Assembly (NCBI GenBank): GCA_008923285.1
Contig: WBSG01000003.1
Coordinates: 62,001-126,000 of the forward strand
DNA from: Betaproteobacteria bacterium SCN2
GTDB taxonomy: Bacteria; Pseudomonadota; Gammaproteobacteria; Burkholderiales; Thiobacillaceae
Length of the DNA: 64,000 nt
Direction: 5' to 3'
The notes under the pieces are model-generated. The model was not told where the DNA came from and searched no databases. It was given only the letters and a program-made list of their open reading frames with translations. Made by a program: the position numbers and the translations under genes. Every line of letters starts with the position of its first letter. The first letter of the stretch is position 1. Positions 1 to 8,998 of the stretch are shown here, piece by piece.

Positions 1-91
1 CGAGTGCTCAGGGAATGCGCTACGCGCATGGTTTTTGACGCAGCGCACGCCCGCACGAGCCCCTGAGCCACTGCCCCACCCGGGGCTTCAC

Positions 92-1882
92 TCACTTGAC
101 CGCCTGCCGGTAGGCGAGCACCTGACTGGGGTAGCTGAACGGATCCCGGCCCATCGCCGGCGAATACCACTGCAGCGCTTCGCGTGCACGCGCCGCCAGG
201 CCGGCATCGCCCAGCCTCAGGCTGGCGTGGATCAAAACCGCCGACGGCGACGCCACCGGGCCGTCTTCCAGCACCGCTTCGGGCCGCACGGTCGCCAGCA
301 GCGCCTGCTTTTCCCGGCGCCATCCCTGCGCATCGGCGAACTGTTTCCATGCCGCCTGCGCCAGTCTCAGGGCATCCCTGCGCGCCTCCTCGACACCGGC
401 AGCCTCGGCATAATCCAGCAATCCTCGCGCCACGTAGGCATAGTCTTCCAGCTCGGCGCCGGCGAGCTTCCTGCCTTTTGCCATGGACTTGTAGAGGCCG
501 TCCGCAGTCATCATCTGCGTGCGGACGAAGCGATATGTATCGGCAGCGGCTTTGCGGTAGCGCGGTTCCGCCCGCATGGCAGCGGCCAGCGCTGACAGCG
601 CCAGTCCGTTCAGGCCGGCATTGCGCTTGTCGTCCTTTGCCAGGGGCTGGTTCCTGCGCGCCCGTTCGAGCTTGCCCAGGGCAGACCGCAGCAAGGGTTT
701 CTCGGTCTTGTTCGGCGTCGCCCATTCCGCCGGCAAGTAGCCGAGTTCGAACGGCGCAGCCATGTCCAGTTTCCACACCCGGCGCGCCGCCGCATATTCA
801 GCGGCGTTCAGCAGGCGCCTGATTGCGCCGCTGTCCCACAGGTAATGCGCCCCTTCCCTGCCGGCGTCGTCCACCGCCGAAGTGCTGGCATAGAAGCCGC
901 CTTCCGGCGCCGCCAGCACACCCAGCATGAAGTCCACTGCAGCGAGCCCCTCCGCGCGATAGCGCGGCTCCTTCAACACCTGCGCGGCGCGCAGGTACAG
1001 CACCGCCAGCTGGGCATTGTCGTAAAGCATTTTCTCGAAGTGCGGCGTTTCCCAGCCGGGATCGGTGGTGTAACGGAAGAAACCGCCGTTGACATGGTCC
1101 CGCAGGCCGCGCTCGGCCATCTGATCGAAACTCAGGCGCAGAAAGCCTTCCAGCTTCGCATCCGGCCTGGCGGCTTGCAGTTCGAGCGCCAGCGAGAGCT
1201 GCGGCGCCATGGGAAACTTGCTGACTTCGCCGAAACCGCCGCGCAGGTCGTCCTGCTCCCCGCGCATTTGCTGGAGGAAAGCGTTTTCCCAGCGCGCGAG
1301 CTGTGCCGCATTCAGGGCCTGGCGCTGGATTTCCTGCGTGGGCGGCGGATTGGCTTCCTGCGCCAGCTTCTTCACGCCGGTGCTGTCGGCCTTCCAGCGC
1401 TCGGCCAGGCGCGCCGACAGCTTGCGAAAATCTTCCGGCGGGGCGTACAACACGACGTAGGCCGGGTAGCCCTCGGGAGTGACGAAGGCATTGAGCGGCC
1501 AGCCGGAGATCTTCAGCAGCCGCGAGGAAAATTCCTGCAGCGCGTCGTCCAGGCCGGTGTGGAGTTCGCGGTCGACCTTGACCGGGATGAACTCGCGATT
1601 GAGCAGTTCCGCGATCTCCGCGTTCTTGTAGGATTCGCGCTGCATGACGTGGCACCAGTGGCAGGCGTAGTAGCCGACCGACACGAACAGCAGCTTGTTC
1701 TCGCGCTTCGCCCGCGCCACGGTATCCGCGTTCCATGCCTGCCAGGCCACCGGGTCCGCGCCATGCAGGGCAAGATAAGGCGACGGGTGGCTGGCAAGCC
1801 GGTTCTCCAGCTTTGTCGGCTCGGCCTGCGCCGCCCCCACCGACAGCAGCAGGAAAATCCAGGCTACAAGCTGTTGCGCCAC
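92..1882 (-). CDS. Exported thioredoxin-domain protein (DUF255 / YyaL-SSP411 family)
   Basis: Predicted 596-residue protein of the DUF255 family: an N-terminal thioredoxin fold followed by a six-hairpin glycosidase-like region. The C-H-W-C-H motif is at residues 74-78, and the conserved N-R-L-x-x-x-x-S-P-Y-L block starts at residue 27. I chose a GTG start at 1882: it has a GGAGG 7 nt upstream and begins a clean signal peptide (hydrophobic core at residues 5-18, cleavage near A-Q-A at 18-20). A longer frame to 2011 only runs into zwf. The gene overlaps the 3' end of zwf by 19 nt, so it is probably co-transcribed. Most family members are cytoplasmic and about 680 residues long, so export and a shorter length are unusual. 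The catalytic role of the family is not settled. Confidence 0.85.
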   Translation of the reverse strand: MAQQLVAWIFLLLSVGAAQAEPTKLENRLASHPSPYLALHGADPVAWQAWNADTVARAKRENKLLFVSVGYYACHWCHVMQRESYKNAEIAELLNREFIPVKVDRELHTGLDDALQEFSSRLLKISGWPLNAFVTPEGYPAYVVLYAPPEDFRKLSARLAERWKADSTGVKKLAQEANPPPTQEIQRQALNAAQLARWENAFLQQMRGEQDDLRGGFGEVSKFPMAPQLSLALELQAARPDAKLEGFLRLSFDQMAERGLRDHVNGGFFRYTTDPGWETPHFEKMLYDNAQLAVLYLRAAQVLKEPRYRAEGLAAVDFMLGVLAAPEGGFYASTSAVDDAGREGAHYLWDSGAIRRLLNAAEYAAARRVWKLDMAAPFELGYLPAEWATPNKTEKPLLRSALGKLERARRNQPLAKDDKRNAGLNGLALSALAAAMRAEPRYRKAAADTYRFVRTQMMTADGLYKSMAKGRKLAGAELEDYAYVARGLLDYAEAAGVEEARRDALRLAQAAWKQFADAQGWRREKQALLATVRPEAVLEDGPVASPSAVLIHASLRLGDAGLAARAREALQWYSPAMGRDPFSYPSQVLAYRQAVK

Positions 1883-3345
1883 TCCTGATCCTCCGCATCG
1901 AACAAACGGTTCGCCTCCTGCGGTCCCCAGCTTCCCGCCGGATAGGTGTGGATGAACTCGCGCTCCTGCGCCCAGTACTTGAGAATGGGATCGACCACGC
2001 GCCAGGCCCATTCGACTTCATCGAAGCGGATGAACAGGGTGCGGTCGCCCTCGATCACGTCAAGCAGCAGCGCCTCGTAGGCGTCGAGCACGCGCTCGTG
2101 CATGGAGCGGAAGCCCGCATGCAACTGCAGCAGGCGCGTACTCATGTCGAGCCCGGGCTGCTTGACATGGATTTCCATGTGCATGGATTCCTGCGGCTGG
2201 ATCGACAGCAGGATCCAGTTGGGATCAAGCGTCTCCAGCGGCGTTTCGCGGAACAGCTGCTGCGGCGGGTGCCGCAGCCGGAGCGCGATCATCGACTGCT
2301 GCGTCTTCAGACGCTTGCCGGTACGCAGGTAGAACGGCACGCCGCGCCAGCGCCAGTTGTCGATGTAGAACTTGGCGGCGACGAAGCTTTCCGTGGTCGA
2401 GCCCTTTTCCACCCCGGCCTCCTGGGCGTAGCCCGCGACCGGCTGGCCGCCCACGTTGCCCGGCGCATACTGGGCGCGAAACGCATGGGCATGCACCGCC
2501 TTGCGCGTGATGGGGCGGATGGAGCGCAGCACCTTGACCTTCTCGTCGCGCAGCGCATCGGGCTCGAGCGCCGGTGGCGGCTCCATCGCCACCAGGGTCA
2601 AGAGCTGCATCATGTGGTTCTGCAGCATGTCCCTCAGCGCGCCGGCACGGTCGTAGTAGTCGGCGCGTCCGCTGATGCCGATGGACTCGGCGACGGTGAT
2701 CTGCACGTGGTCGATGAAGTTGCGGTTCCACAACGGCTCGATCAGGGTGTTGGCGAAGCGGAACACCAGTAAATTCTGTACCGTTTCCTTGCCCTGGTAA
2801 TGGTCGATGCGGAAGATCTGGTCCTCGTTGAAACTCCTGTGCAGCATCTGGTTCAGCATCTGCGCCGATTCGAGGTCCTCGCCAAAGGGCTTTTCCACGA
2901 CGATGCGGTGCAGGCCGCGCGGCTTGTTGAGTCCGGCCTCGTCGAGGTTCTTGATCACGGCGGGAAACTCCGCCGGCTTGATCGCGAGATAGAACACCAC
3001 GTTGGAACAGGCGCCCATGCGCGGCTGCGCCAGCGCCTCCAGCAGGCGCGCGTAGGCGGCCGGGTCCTGGAATTCGCCCTTCACGTAACTGAAGCGCGAC
3101 AGGAAATGTTCGCAGGTGGCCTCGGGGCACTCCTCGCTGATGCGGTCGCGCAGCACTTCGCGCAGATGCGCGCGCCACTCGGAATCGCTCCAGTCGCGGC
3201 GCGAGAAGGCGATGATGGAAAGGTGGTCGGGCAGCCGGCCGGCCTGTTCCAGGTGGAACAGCGCGGGGATCAGTTTCAGGCTGGCGAGGTTGCCGGTCGC
3301 GCCGAAAATGACCAGCGCGCAGGGCGTATCGAAGGCGTCGCTCAT
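1864..3345 (-). CDS. zwf: Glucose-6-phosphate 1-dehydrogenase
   Basis: Oxidises glucose 6-phosphate to 6-phosphogluconolactone with NAD(P)+, the entry to the oxidative pentose phosphate and Entner-Doudoroff routes. At 493 residues it has full family length. The Rossmann motif is G-A-T-G-N-L-A at residues 15-21, a variant of the usual G-A-S-G-D-L-A. The active-site signature R-I-D-H-Y-Q-G-K is at 179-186. The start codon overlaps the gnd stop in an ATGA junction, which indicates translational coupling: gnd, zwf and the thioredoxin-domain gene form one minus-strand operon. No 6-phosphogluconolactonase gene is present between them. Confidence 0.97.
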   Translation of the reverse strand: MSDAFDTPCALVIFGATGNLASLKLIPALFHLEQAGRLPDHLSIIAFSRRDWSDSEWRAHLREVLRDRISEECPEATCEHFLSRFSYVKGEFQDPAAYARLLEALAQPRMGACSNVVFYLAIKPAEFPAVIKNLDEAGLNKPRGLHRIVVEKPFGEDLESAQMLNQMLHRSFNEDQIFRIDHYQGKETVQNLLVFRFANTLIEPLWNRNFIDHVQITVAESIGISGRADYYDRAGALRDMLQNHMMQLLTLVAMEPPPALEPDALRDEKVKVLRSIRPITRKAVHAHAFRAQYAPGNVGGQPVAGYAQEAGVEKGSTTESFVAAKFYIDNWRWRGVPFYLRTGKRLKTQQSMIALRLRHPPQQLFRETPLETLDPNWILLSIQPQESMHMEIHVKQPGLDMSTRLLQLHAGFRSMHERVLDAYEALLLDVIEGDRTLFIRFDEVEWAWRVVDPILKYWAQEREFIHTYPAGSWGPQEANRLFDAEDQEWRNSL

Positions 3346-4259
3346 TTGGCAGGCTCAACCTTGTGGCCGCCGAAGGCATTGCGCATCATGGCCAGCAGCT
3401 TCGCCGGGTAGTCGTTGTTGCCCTGGCTGGCATAGCGCATCATCAGCGCGAGCGACATCACCGGCGCCGGCACTTTCTGGTTGATGGCTTCGAGTGCAGT
3501 CCAGCGGCCCTCGCCGGAATCGGCCACGTGCGGCTGGATGGCCTCCAGGTCCTGGTCCTGCTTCAGCACTTCCGCGGTCAGATCCAGCAGCCAGGAGCGC
3601 ACCACGCTGCCGTGGCGCCAGGCTTCCGAGACCTCGGCCAGATCGAAATCGAATTCCTGCTTGGATTTCATCAGCGCGAGCCCCTCGGCCAGCGCCTGCA
3701 TCATGCCGTACTCGATGCCGTTGTGGACCATCTTGGCGAAATGCCCGGAACCCGCCGGGCCGCAATGCACCCAGCCCTTGTCGGGCGCCGGCGCCAGCGC
3801 CTCGATCAGGGGGCGCAGGCGCGCCACGGATTGGGGCGCGCCGCCCAGCATCAGCGCATAACCGTTGTCCAGCCCCCACACGCCGCCGGACACGCCGGCA
3901 TCGACGAACTCGACCCCCTTGGCCGCCAGGTCCTCTGCATGGCGCATGCTGTCCTGGTAATAGGCGTTGGCGCCGTCGACCAGCAGGTCGCCGGGAGCGA
4001 GCTGGCCGAAAAGCTCCTGCAGCGCGGTTTCCGTGGCTCCGCCGGCGGGCAGCATGAGCCACACGATGCGCGGTGACGGCAGGCTGGAAAGCAGCTCCGC
4101 GTAGCTGTCGACCGCGCGTAGATTGGTCTCTTCCGCGGCCAGCGCATGCGCTACCGAGGCCGTGCGGTTGCACACCGCGAGCTTGAGACCGGCGCGCGAA
4201 AGCCGCCGCGCCATGTTGGCGCCCATGCGCCCGAGTCCGATCAGTCCGATTTCCTGCAT
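3342..4259 (-). CDS. gnd: 6-phosphogluconate dehydrogenase, decarboxylating (short form)
   Basis: Converts 6-phosphogluconate to ribulose 5-phosphate and CO2. The 305-residue length identifies the short (YqeC/GntZ-like, often NAD-preferring) class rather than the 470-residue E. coli type. The N-terminal dinucleotide motif G-L-G-R-M-G is at 8-13. The S-G-G substrate loop (G-V-S-G-G-V-W-G) and the catalytic K-M-V-H-N-G-I-E helix are visible. The start at 4259 is preceded by AGGAG; the longer frame to 4352 has no such site. It is the first gene of the gnd-zwf operon and is transcribed divergently from glgA across a 135-nt gap. Coenzyme preference is inferred from class only. Confidence 0.93.
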   Translation of the reverse strand: MQEIGLIGLGRMGANMARRLSRAGLKLAVCNRTASVAHALAAEETNLRAVDSYAELLSSLPSPRIVWLMLPAGGATETALQELFGQLAPGDLLVDGANAYYQDSMRHAEDLAAKGVEFVDAGVSGGVWGLDNGYALMLGGAPQSVARLRPLIEALAPAPDKGWVHCGPAGSGHFAKMVHNGIEYGMMQALAEGLALMKSKQEFDFDLAEVSEAWRHGSVVRSWLLDLTAEVLKQDQDLEAIQPHVADSGEGRWTALEAINQKVPAPVMSLALMMRYASQGNNDYPAKLLAMMRNAFGGHKVEPAK

Positions 4260-4394
4260 GACGTTCTCCTGTTTTTCGTTCAGCATACCCCAGGCTTGCT
4301 GCGTCCCGATCGTTTCAAGCAAAAAACGGGCTCGCATACGACGGCGGCACATTCTTCAGGCCGCTATACTGCGCTTTTGCACGAAGAAGATTCG

Positions 4395-5861
4395 ATGAAA
4401 GTCCTGTTCGCCACCTCCGAAGCACACCCGCTTGCCAAAACCGGCGGGCTCGCCGACGTCAGCGGCGCGCTGCCCGCCGCGCTGCAGGAAATCGGCGTCG
4501 ACGCACGCGTGCTGATGCCGGCCTACCCGTCCGTGCTGGAGAAGGCCGAGAACATCTTGCAGGCATTCCGCATCAAGCTGCCGGGACATGGCGAAACCGC
4601 CTTGCTGCAGGGAATGTTTCCCGGCACCGGCACGCCGGTCTATCTCATCGAACACGATGCCTATTTCCGGCGCAAGGGCCTGTACCAGGACGAAAACGGG
4701 CACGACTGGCCGGACAATGCGATGCGTTTCGGCCTGCTGTCGCAATTCGCGGCCTGGCTCGCCGGCCCCAAAACCCCGCTCGACTTCAGGCCTGACGTCC
4801 TGCACTGCAACGACTGGCAGACCGGGCTCGCTCCCGCCTACCTGCATTTCGAGGGCGCGGAGCCGACGCCGACGGTGTTTACCGTGCACAACCTTGCCTA
4901 CCAGGGCATTTTCCCGCCGGCGGACCTGAACCGGCTCGGGCTGCCGCCGGAAAGCTTCTCCATCGACGGCATGGAGTATTACGGCAAGCTTTCCTTTCTC
5001 AAGGCCGGCCTCTACTACGCCAGCCACATCACCACCGTCAGCCCCACCTATGCCGGCGAAATCCAGACGGAAGCTTTCGGCATGGGCATGCAGGGCCTGC
5101 TCGCCACGCGCAGCGCGGACCTCACCGGCATCCTCAACGGCATCGACATGCGCGAGTGGAACCCCGCTGCCGACCCGCATCTGGCCGCCGCCTATTCCGC
5201 CGACAAGCTTTCCGGCAAGGCGGTCAACAAGCGGGCGCTGCAGGATGAGATGGGGCTGCAGCCGGATGCCAAGGCGCCGCTGCTGGGCATGGTGTCGCGC
5301 CTGACCCAGCAGAAAGGCTCGGATGTGGTCATCGAAGCGGTGCCGCAGCTATTGAAGCTGGGCGCGCAGTTCGCCGTGCTGGGCAGCGGCGAAGCGAAAC
5401 TCGAAAGCGCATGGCGCGACCTGGCCGCCGCCCACCCCGGCAGGATCGCCCTGAAAATCGGCTACAACGAAGGGCTCGGCCACCGCATCGAGGCCGGCGC
5501 CGACATGTTCCTGATGCCCTCGCGCTTCGAGCCTTGCGGCCTCAACCAGATGTACAGCCAGCGCTACGGCACGCCGCCGGTCGTGCACAAGGTCGGCGGT
5601 CTCGCCGATACCGTCACCCACGCCAGCCTGGCCGACCTCGCCAGCGGCAAGGCAACCGGCTTCGTGCTCGACCAACTCGATGTCGCATCGCTGGTCGACG
5701 CGGTCAGCCGGGCGATGGTGCTGTATCGCCACAAGCATGCCTGGCAAAAACTCATGCGCAACGGCATGACCCGGGATTTCGGCTGGCCAAGGAGCGCGCA
5801 CCAGTATCTCGGCGTGTACAAAAAAATCTGCACACAAGATTCAGCAAAGCACAAAGCGTGA
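4395..5861 (+). CDS. glgA: Glycogen synthase (ADP-glucose type)
   Basis: GT5-family glycogen synthase of 488 residues, which transfers glucose from ADP-glucose to the growing alpha-1,4-glucan. The ADP-glucose-binding K-T-G-G-L motif is at residues 15-19. The C-terminal half has the typical G-L-G-H-R-I-E-A-G-A-D and P-S-R-F-E-P-C-G-L-N-Q-M-Y blocks (E/G-rich GT-B signature). The ATG at 4395 follows a GAAGAAG ribosome site; the in-frame extension upstream overlaps gnd on the opposite strand and is not coding. No other glg gene is near, so it appears to be an orphan glgA beside sugar-phosphate dehydrogenases. A palindromic repeat follows its 3' end. Confidence 0.96.
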   Translation: MKVLFATSEAHPLAKTGGLADVSGALPAALQEIGVDARVLMPAYPSVLEKAENILQAFRIKLPGHGETALLQGMFPGTGTPVYLIEHDAYFRRKGLYQDENGHDWPDNAMRFGLLSQFAAWLAGPKTPLDFRPDVLHCNDWQTGLAPAYLHFEGAEPTPTVFTVHNLAYQGIFPPADLNRLGLPPESFSIDGMEYYGKLSFLKAGLYYASHITTVSPTYAGEIQTEAFGMGMQGLLATRSADLTGILNGIDMREWNPAADPHLAAAYSADKLSGKAVNKRALQDEMGLQPDAKAPLLGMVSRLTQQKGSDVVIEAVPQLLKLGAQFAVLGSGEAKLESAWRDLAAAHPGRIALKIGYNEGLGHRIEAGADMFLMPSRFEPCGLNQMYSQRYGTPPVVHKVGGLADTVTHASLADLASGKATGFVLDQLDVASLVDAVSRAMVLYRHKHAWQKLMRNGMTRDFGWPRSAHQYLGVYKKICTQDSAKHKA

Positions 5862-5874
5862 ACGCATGACTCAG

Positions 5875-5965
5875 AAAAATTCGATAACAGAGAGGTTAAG
5901 GGAGGCAAGGGAGTAACTTATCCTCCCTTAACCCCCCCTCCCTCCCTCCCTGTAAACGCTTTCTG
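5875..5965 (+). repeat. Dispersed palindromic intergenic repeat, copy 1
   Basis: This copy contains a perfect 12-bp inverted repeat, GGTTAAGGGAGG at 5894-5905 and its complement at 5922-5933, separated by 16 nt. The surrounding AG/CT-rich sequence and the flanking ATTCGATAACAGAGAG block also occur, inverted, in copy 3 (13613-13733) and partly in copy 2 (11634-11721). It lies 13 nt after the glgA stop and 41 nt before recJ. It could act as a transcription terminator or mRNA 3'-end stabiliser, but no U-run follows. It contains no coding frame of note. Confidence 0.8.
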
Positions 5966-6006
5966 TTGATCCACGCGCCTCTACGTTCCTTTCTCCGTAA
6001 TCTGCC

Positions 6007-7701
6007 ATGCCCAGAATACTCAACCGCGAAATCGACCCCGACGCCTACAAAAGCCTGACCGGCGCGGGCGTTTCCCCGCTGCTGTCCCGCCTGTATGCCG
6101 CGCGCAGGGTGGCCGATGCGGCCGAGCTGCAGCCCAGGCTGACCGGCCTGCTGCCGTTCGAGTCCATGAAGGGCATCCGCGACATGGCCACCGAGCTGGC
6201 GGACGGCATCGAGGCCGGCGCGCGCTTTCTCATCGTCGCCGACTACGATGCCGACGGCGCCACCGCCTGCGCGGTCGGCGTGCTGGGTCTGCGCATGCTC
6301 GGCGCCGACGTCGATTACCTGGTGCCCAACCGCGCCGTGCACGGCTACGGGCTGTCGCCGGCCATCGTCGAGGAAGCCGCGCGCATGGAACCGGATGCGC
6401 TCATCACCGTGGACAACGGCATCGCCGCCATCGACGGCGTGGCTGCCGCCAACGAACTCGGCATCCCGGTCTATGTCACCGACCACCACCTGCCGGGCGA
6501 CACCCTTCCGCAAGCCGCCGGCATCGTCAACCCCAACCAGCGCGGTTGCGACTTCCCGAGCAAGAACCTGGCGGGCGTGGGCGTGATGTTCTACCTCCTG
6601 CTCGCCCTGCGCGCCGAATTGCGCGGGCGCGGGGCCTTCGACGGCAAACCCGAGCCCGACCTGCGCGTGCTGCTCGACCGCGTCGCGCTGGGCACGGTGG
6701 CCGACGTGGTCAAGCTCGACGCCAACAACCGCATCCTGGTCAACCAGGGCCTGCAAAGAATCCGCGCCGGCTTCGCCTCGCCCGGCATCCAGGCATTGAT
6801 GCAGGTGGCCGGACGACGCACGGAAAAGGCCAGCGTCTTCGACCTCGGCTTCATGCTGGGCCCGCGCCTCAATGCCGCCGGACGGCTGGAGGACATGCGC
6901 CTCGGCATCGAATGCCTGCTCGCGCCGAATTTCGAAACCGCACTGCCGCTGGCACAGCGCCTGCACGAGATCAACCAGTCGCGCAAGGACATCGAATCCG
7001 ACATGAAGGAGCAGGCGCTGGCGCTGCTGGAAGAGGTGGATTGCGCCGGCAAGCACGGCCTCGCCATCCATCACCCCGAATGGCACGCCGGCGTGATCGG
7101 CATCCTCGCTTCGCGGCTCAAGGAAAAATACCATCGACCGGTATTCGCCTTCGCGCCCGGCGGCAACGGCGAGCTGAAGGGCTCCGGCCGCTCCATCCCC
7201 GCCCTGCACCTGCGCGACGCGCTCGACTGGATCGACCGCCAGCATCCCGGCCTCATCCTCAAGTTCGGCGGCCATGCCATGGCGGCCGGGCTGACGATCC
7301 GCGAAGAAGGCTTCGCCGAATTCCAGCAGGCCTTCGAAGCACTGGCGCAAGCCTGGCTCACGCCCGCCGACCTCGACGAGGTCATCGAAACCGACGGCAA
7401 GCTGGCGCCTGGCGAGCTCGATTTCGACGTGGTGAAAACCCTGGAAAACGCGGTGTGGGGCCAGGGTTTCCCCGCCCCGCTGTTCCAGGGCGAATTTGCC
7501 GTGCTCAACCAGCGCGTGGTCGGCGAGAAGCATCTCAAGCTCGATGTAAGCCTGCAGGATGCCCGCTATGAAGCCATGGCCTTCTTCCACAACGAGCCGC
7601 TGCCGGATCGCTTCGTCGGCGTCTATGCGCCCATGCTCAACGAATTCAATGGCAGGCTGTCCATACAACTGAAGCTGCAGTACTGGGAATCCCTGCAATG
7701 A
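6007..7701 (+). CDS. recJ: Single-stranded-DNA-specific 5'-3' exonuclease RecJ
   Basis: DHH-superfamily nuclease of 564 residues that resects 5' ends in recombination and mismatch/base repair. The phosphoesterase motif D-Y-D-A-D-G is at residues 79-84 and the D-H-H motif at 159-161. The DHHA1 region with G-x-G-R-S-I (G-S-G-R-S-I-P-A-L) and the G-G-H-A-M-A-A-G-L motif are present in the second half, followed by the OB fold. The start is the first ATG after repeat copy 1. The last codons overlap the next gene in an ATGA junction, so translation of the MgtC-like protein is probably coupled. Confidence 0.97.
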   Translation: MPRILNREIDPDAYKSLTGAGVSPLLSRLYAARRVADAAELQPRLTGLLPFESMKGIRDMATELADGIEAGARFLIVADYDADGATACAVGVLGLRMLGADVDYLVPNRAVHGYGLSPAIVEEAARMEPDALITVDNGIAAIDGVAAANELGIPVYVTDHHLPGDTLPQAAGIVNPNQRGCDFPSKNLAGVGVMFYLLLALRAELRGRGAFDGKPEPDLRVLLDRVALGTVADVVKLDANNRILVNQGLQRIRAGFASPGIQALMQVAGRRTEKASVFDLGFMLGPRLNAAGRLEDMRLGIECLLAPNFETALPLAQRLHEINQSRKDIESDMKEQALALLEEVDCAGKHGLAIHHPEWHAGVIGILASRLKEKYHRPVFAFAPGGNGELKGSGRSIPALHLRDALDWIDRQHPGLILKFGGHAMAAGLTIREEGFAEFQQAFEALAQAWLTPADLDEVIETDGKLAPGELDFDVVKTLENAVWGQGFPAPLFQGEFAVLNQRVVGEKHLKLDVSLQDARYEAMAFFHNEPLPDRFVGVYAPMLNEFNGRLSIQLKLQYWESLQ

Positions 7702-8963
7702 TCGACGACTTCCTGCCTGACGGACTGGAATTCCTGCCGCGCTACGCGGCCGCGCTCGCCATCGGCTTGCTGATGGGGCTGGAGCGCGAACGCAATCCTG
7801 CAGCCAAGGCGGGCCTGCGCACCTTCGCCCTGACCGCGCTGTTCGGCGTGCTGGCCTCGCACCTCGCCGACAAGACCGGCACGCCCTGGCTCATCGTCGC
7901 CGGACTCTTGCTCGCCGGCGGCATGATCATCGCCGCCTATCTGCGCCAGCCGGTGGAAAGCGGCGATCCGGGCACCACCACGGTCAGCGCCGTGCTCATC
8001 TGCTACGGCCTGGGCGTTTTGTGCTGGCTGGACGAACTGCAGCTTGCCGCCATGCTCGGCATCGGCGCCACCGTATTGCTGTATTTCAAGGCCGAGTTGC
8101 GCGGCATCAGCCAGACGCTCACGCGCCGCGACCTCATTTCCATCCTGCAGTTCGGCGTGCTCTCGCTGATCGTGCTACCGATCCTGCCCAACCAGGGCTT
8201 CGGCCCCTATGGCGCGCTCAACCCGCACCAGGTCTGGTGGATGGTGGTGCTGATTTCCGGCATCAGCCTGGCCGGCTACGCGGCGCTGCGCATCGTCGGC
8301 CAGAACCGCGGCACCATCCTCATCGGCCTGCTTGGCGGGCTGGTATCTTCCACCGCCACCACCCTGACCTTCTCGCGTCACGCCCGCGACAACGAAGCCC
8401 TGGGGCATCTGGCCATCGTCGTCATCGTGCTGGCCAACCTGATGGTGCTGGCGCGCCTGGCCGTGGTCGTGGGCGTGCTGTCCGGCGCGATGTTTGTCAA
8501 GCTCGCCCCCATCCTCGCCGTCGGCCTGAGTTGCGGACTTCTCGCCGCCTGGTATGGCCTGCACAAGCTGAAGCCGTCGGGCGAAGCGCCGGAACTCAAT
8601 GTGACCAACCCCACCGAAATCCGCACCGCGCTCACCTTCGGCCTGTTGTATGCCGTGGTGCTGGTGGCGTCGGCCTGGCTTTCCGACCTGGCCGGCCCCG
8701 GCGGGCTGTATGCGGTGGCCGCCGCCTCCGGCCTCACCGACGTCGACGCCATCACCCTTTCCACCCTGCGCCTGTTCAATATCGACAACATCACCTCGGA
8801 CCAGGCGATCATCAGCATCCTGCTCGCCTTCGTCGCCAACCTGGTATTCAAGTCCGGGCTGGTCTGGGTGATTGGCGGCTGGGGCCTGGCGCGCCACGTC
8901 ATCGCCGGCATGGCCGCCATTGCCGGCGGCCTGGCGGTCGGCTGGCTGCTGATGGCCGTATGA
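7698..8963 (+). CDS. MgtC/SapB N-terminal domain plus DUF4010 membrane protein
   Basis: Integral membrane protein of 421 residues with many hydrophobic segments. The N-terminal third carries the MgtC/SapB signature (A-L-A-I-G-L-L-M-G-L-E-R-E-R followed by G-L-R-T-F-A-L near residues 17-45). The remainder is the DUF4010 region, with a G-G-L-V-S-S-T-A-T-T-L-T-F motif around residue 215. The architecture is known from uncharacterised proteins found in many Proteobacteria. MgtC itself is linked to magnesium and intramacrophage survival, but that function should not be carried over. The gene is coupled to recJ by a 4-nt overlap and followed closely by prfB. Confidence 0.85.
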   Translation: MIDDFLPDGLEFLPRYAAALAIGLLMGLERERNPAAKAGLRTFALTALFGVLASHLADKTGTPWLIVAGLLLAGGMIIAAYLRQPVESGDPGTTTVSAVLICYGLGVLCWLDELQLAAMLGIGATVLLYFKAELRGISQTLTRRDLISILQFGVLSLIVLPILPNQGFGPYGALNPHQVWWMVVLISGISLAGYAALRIVGQNRGTILIGLLGGLVSSTATTLTFSRHARDNEALGHLAIVVIVLANLMVLARLAVVVGVLSGAMFVKLAPILAVGLSCGLLAAWYGLHKLKPSGEAPELNVTNPTEIRTALTFGLLYAVVLVASAWLSDLAGPGGLYAVAAASGLTDVDAITLSTLRLFNIDNITSDQAIISILLAFVANLVFKSGLVWVIGGWGLARHVIAGMAAIAGGLAVGWLLMAV

Positions 8964-8966
8964 ACG

Positions 8967-8972
8967 TATAAT
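8967..8972 (+). promoter_or_regulatory. Candidate -10 element for prfB
   Basis: A perfect TATAAT hexamer lies 26 nt before the prfB ATG in the short gap after the MgtC-like gene. No good -35 hexamer is visible 16-18 nt upstream, so an independent promoter is possible but weakly supported. Confidence 0.35.
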
Positions 8973-8998
8973 TCCCGGTTTTGCGGACTCATTGCACC

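Noticed and set aside
5896-7698. 600-residue minus-strand frame opposite recJ
   Set aside because: Antisense shadow; RecJ motifs on the plus strand are unambiguous.
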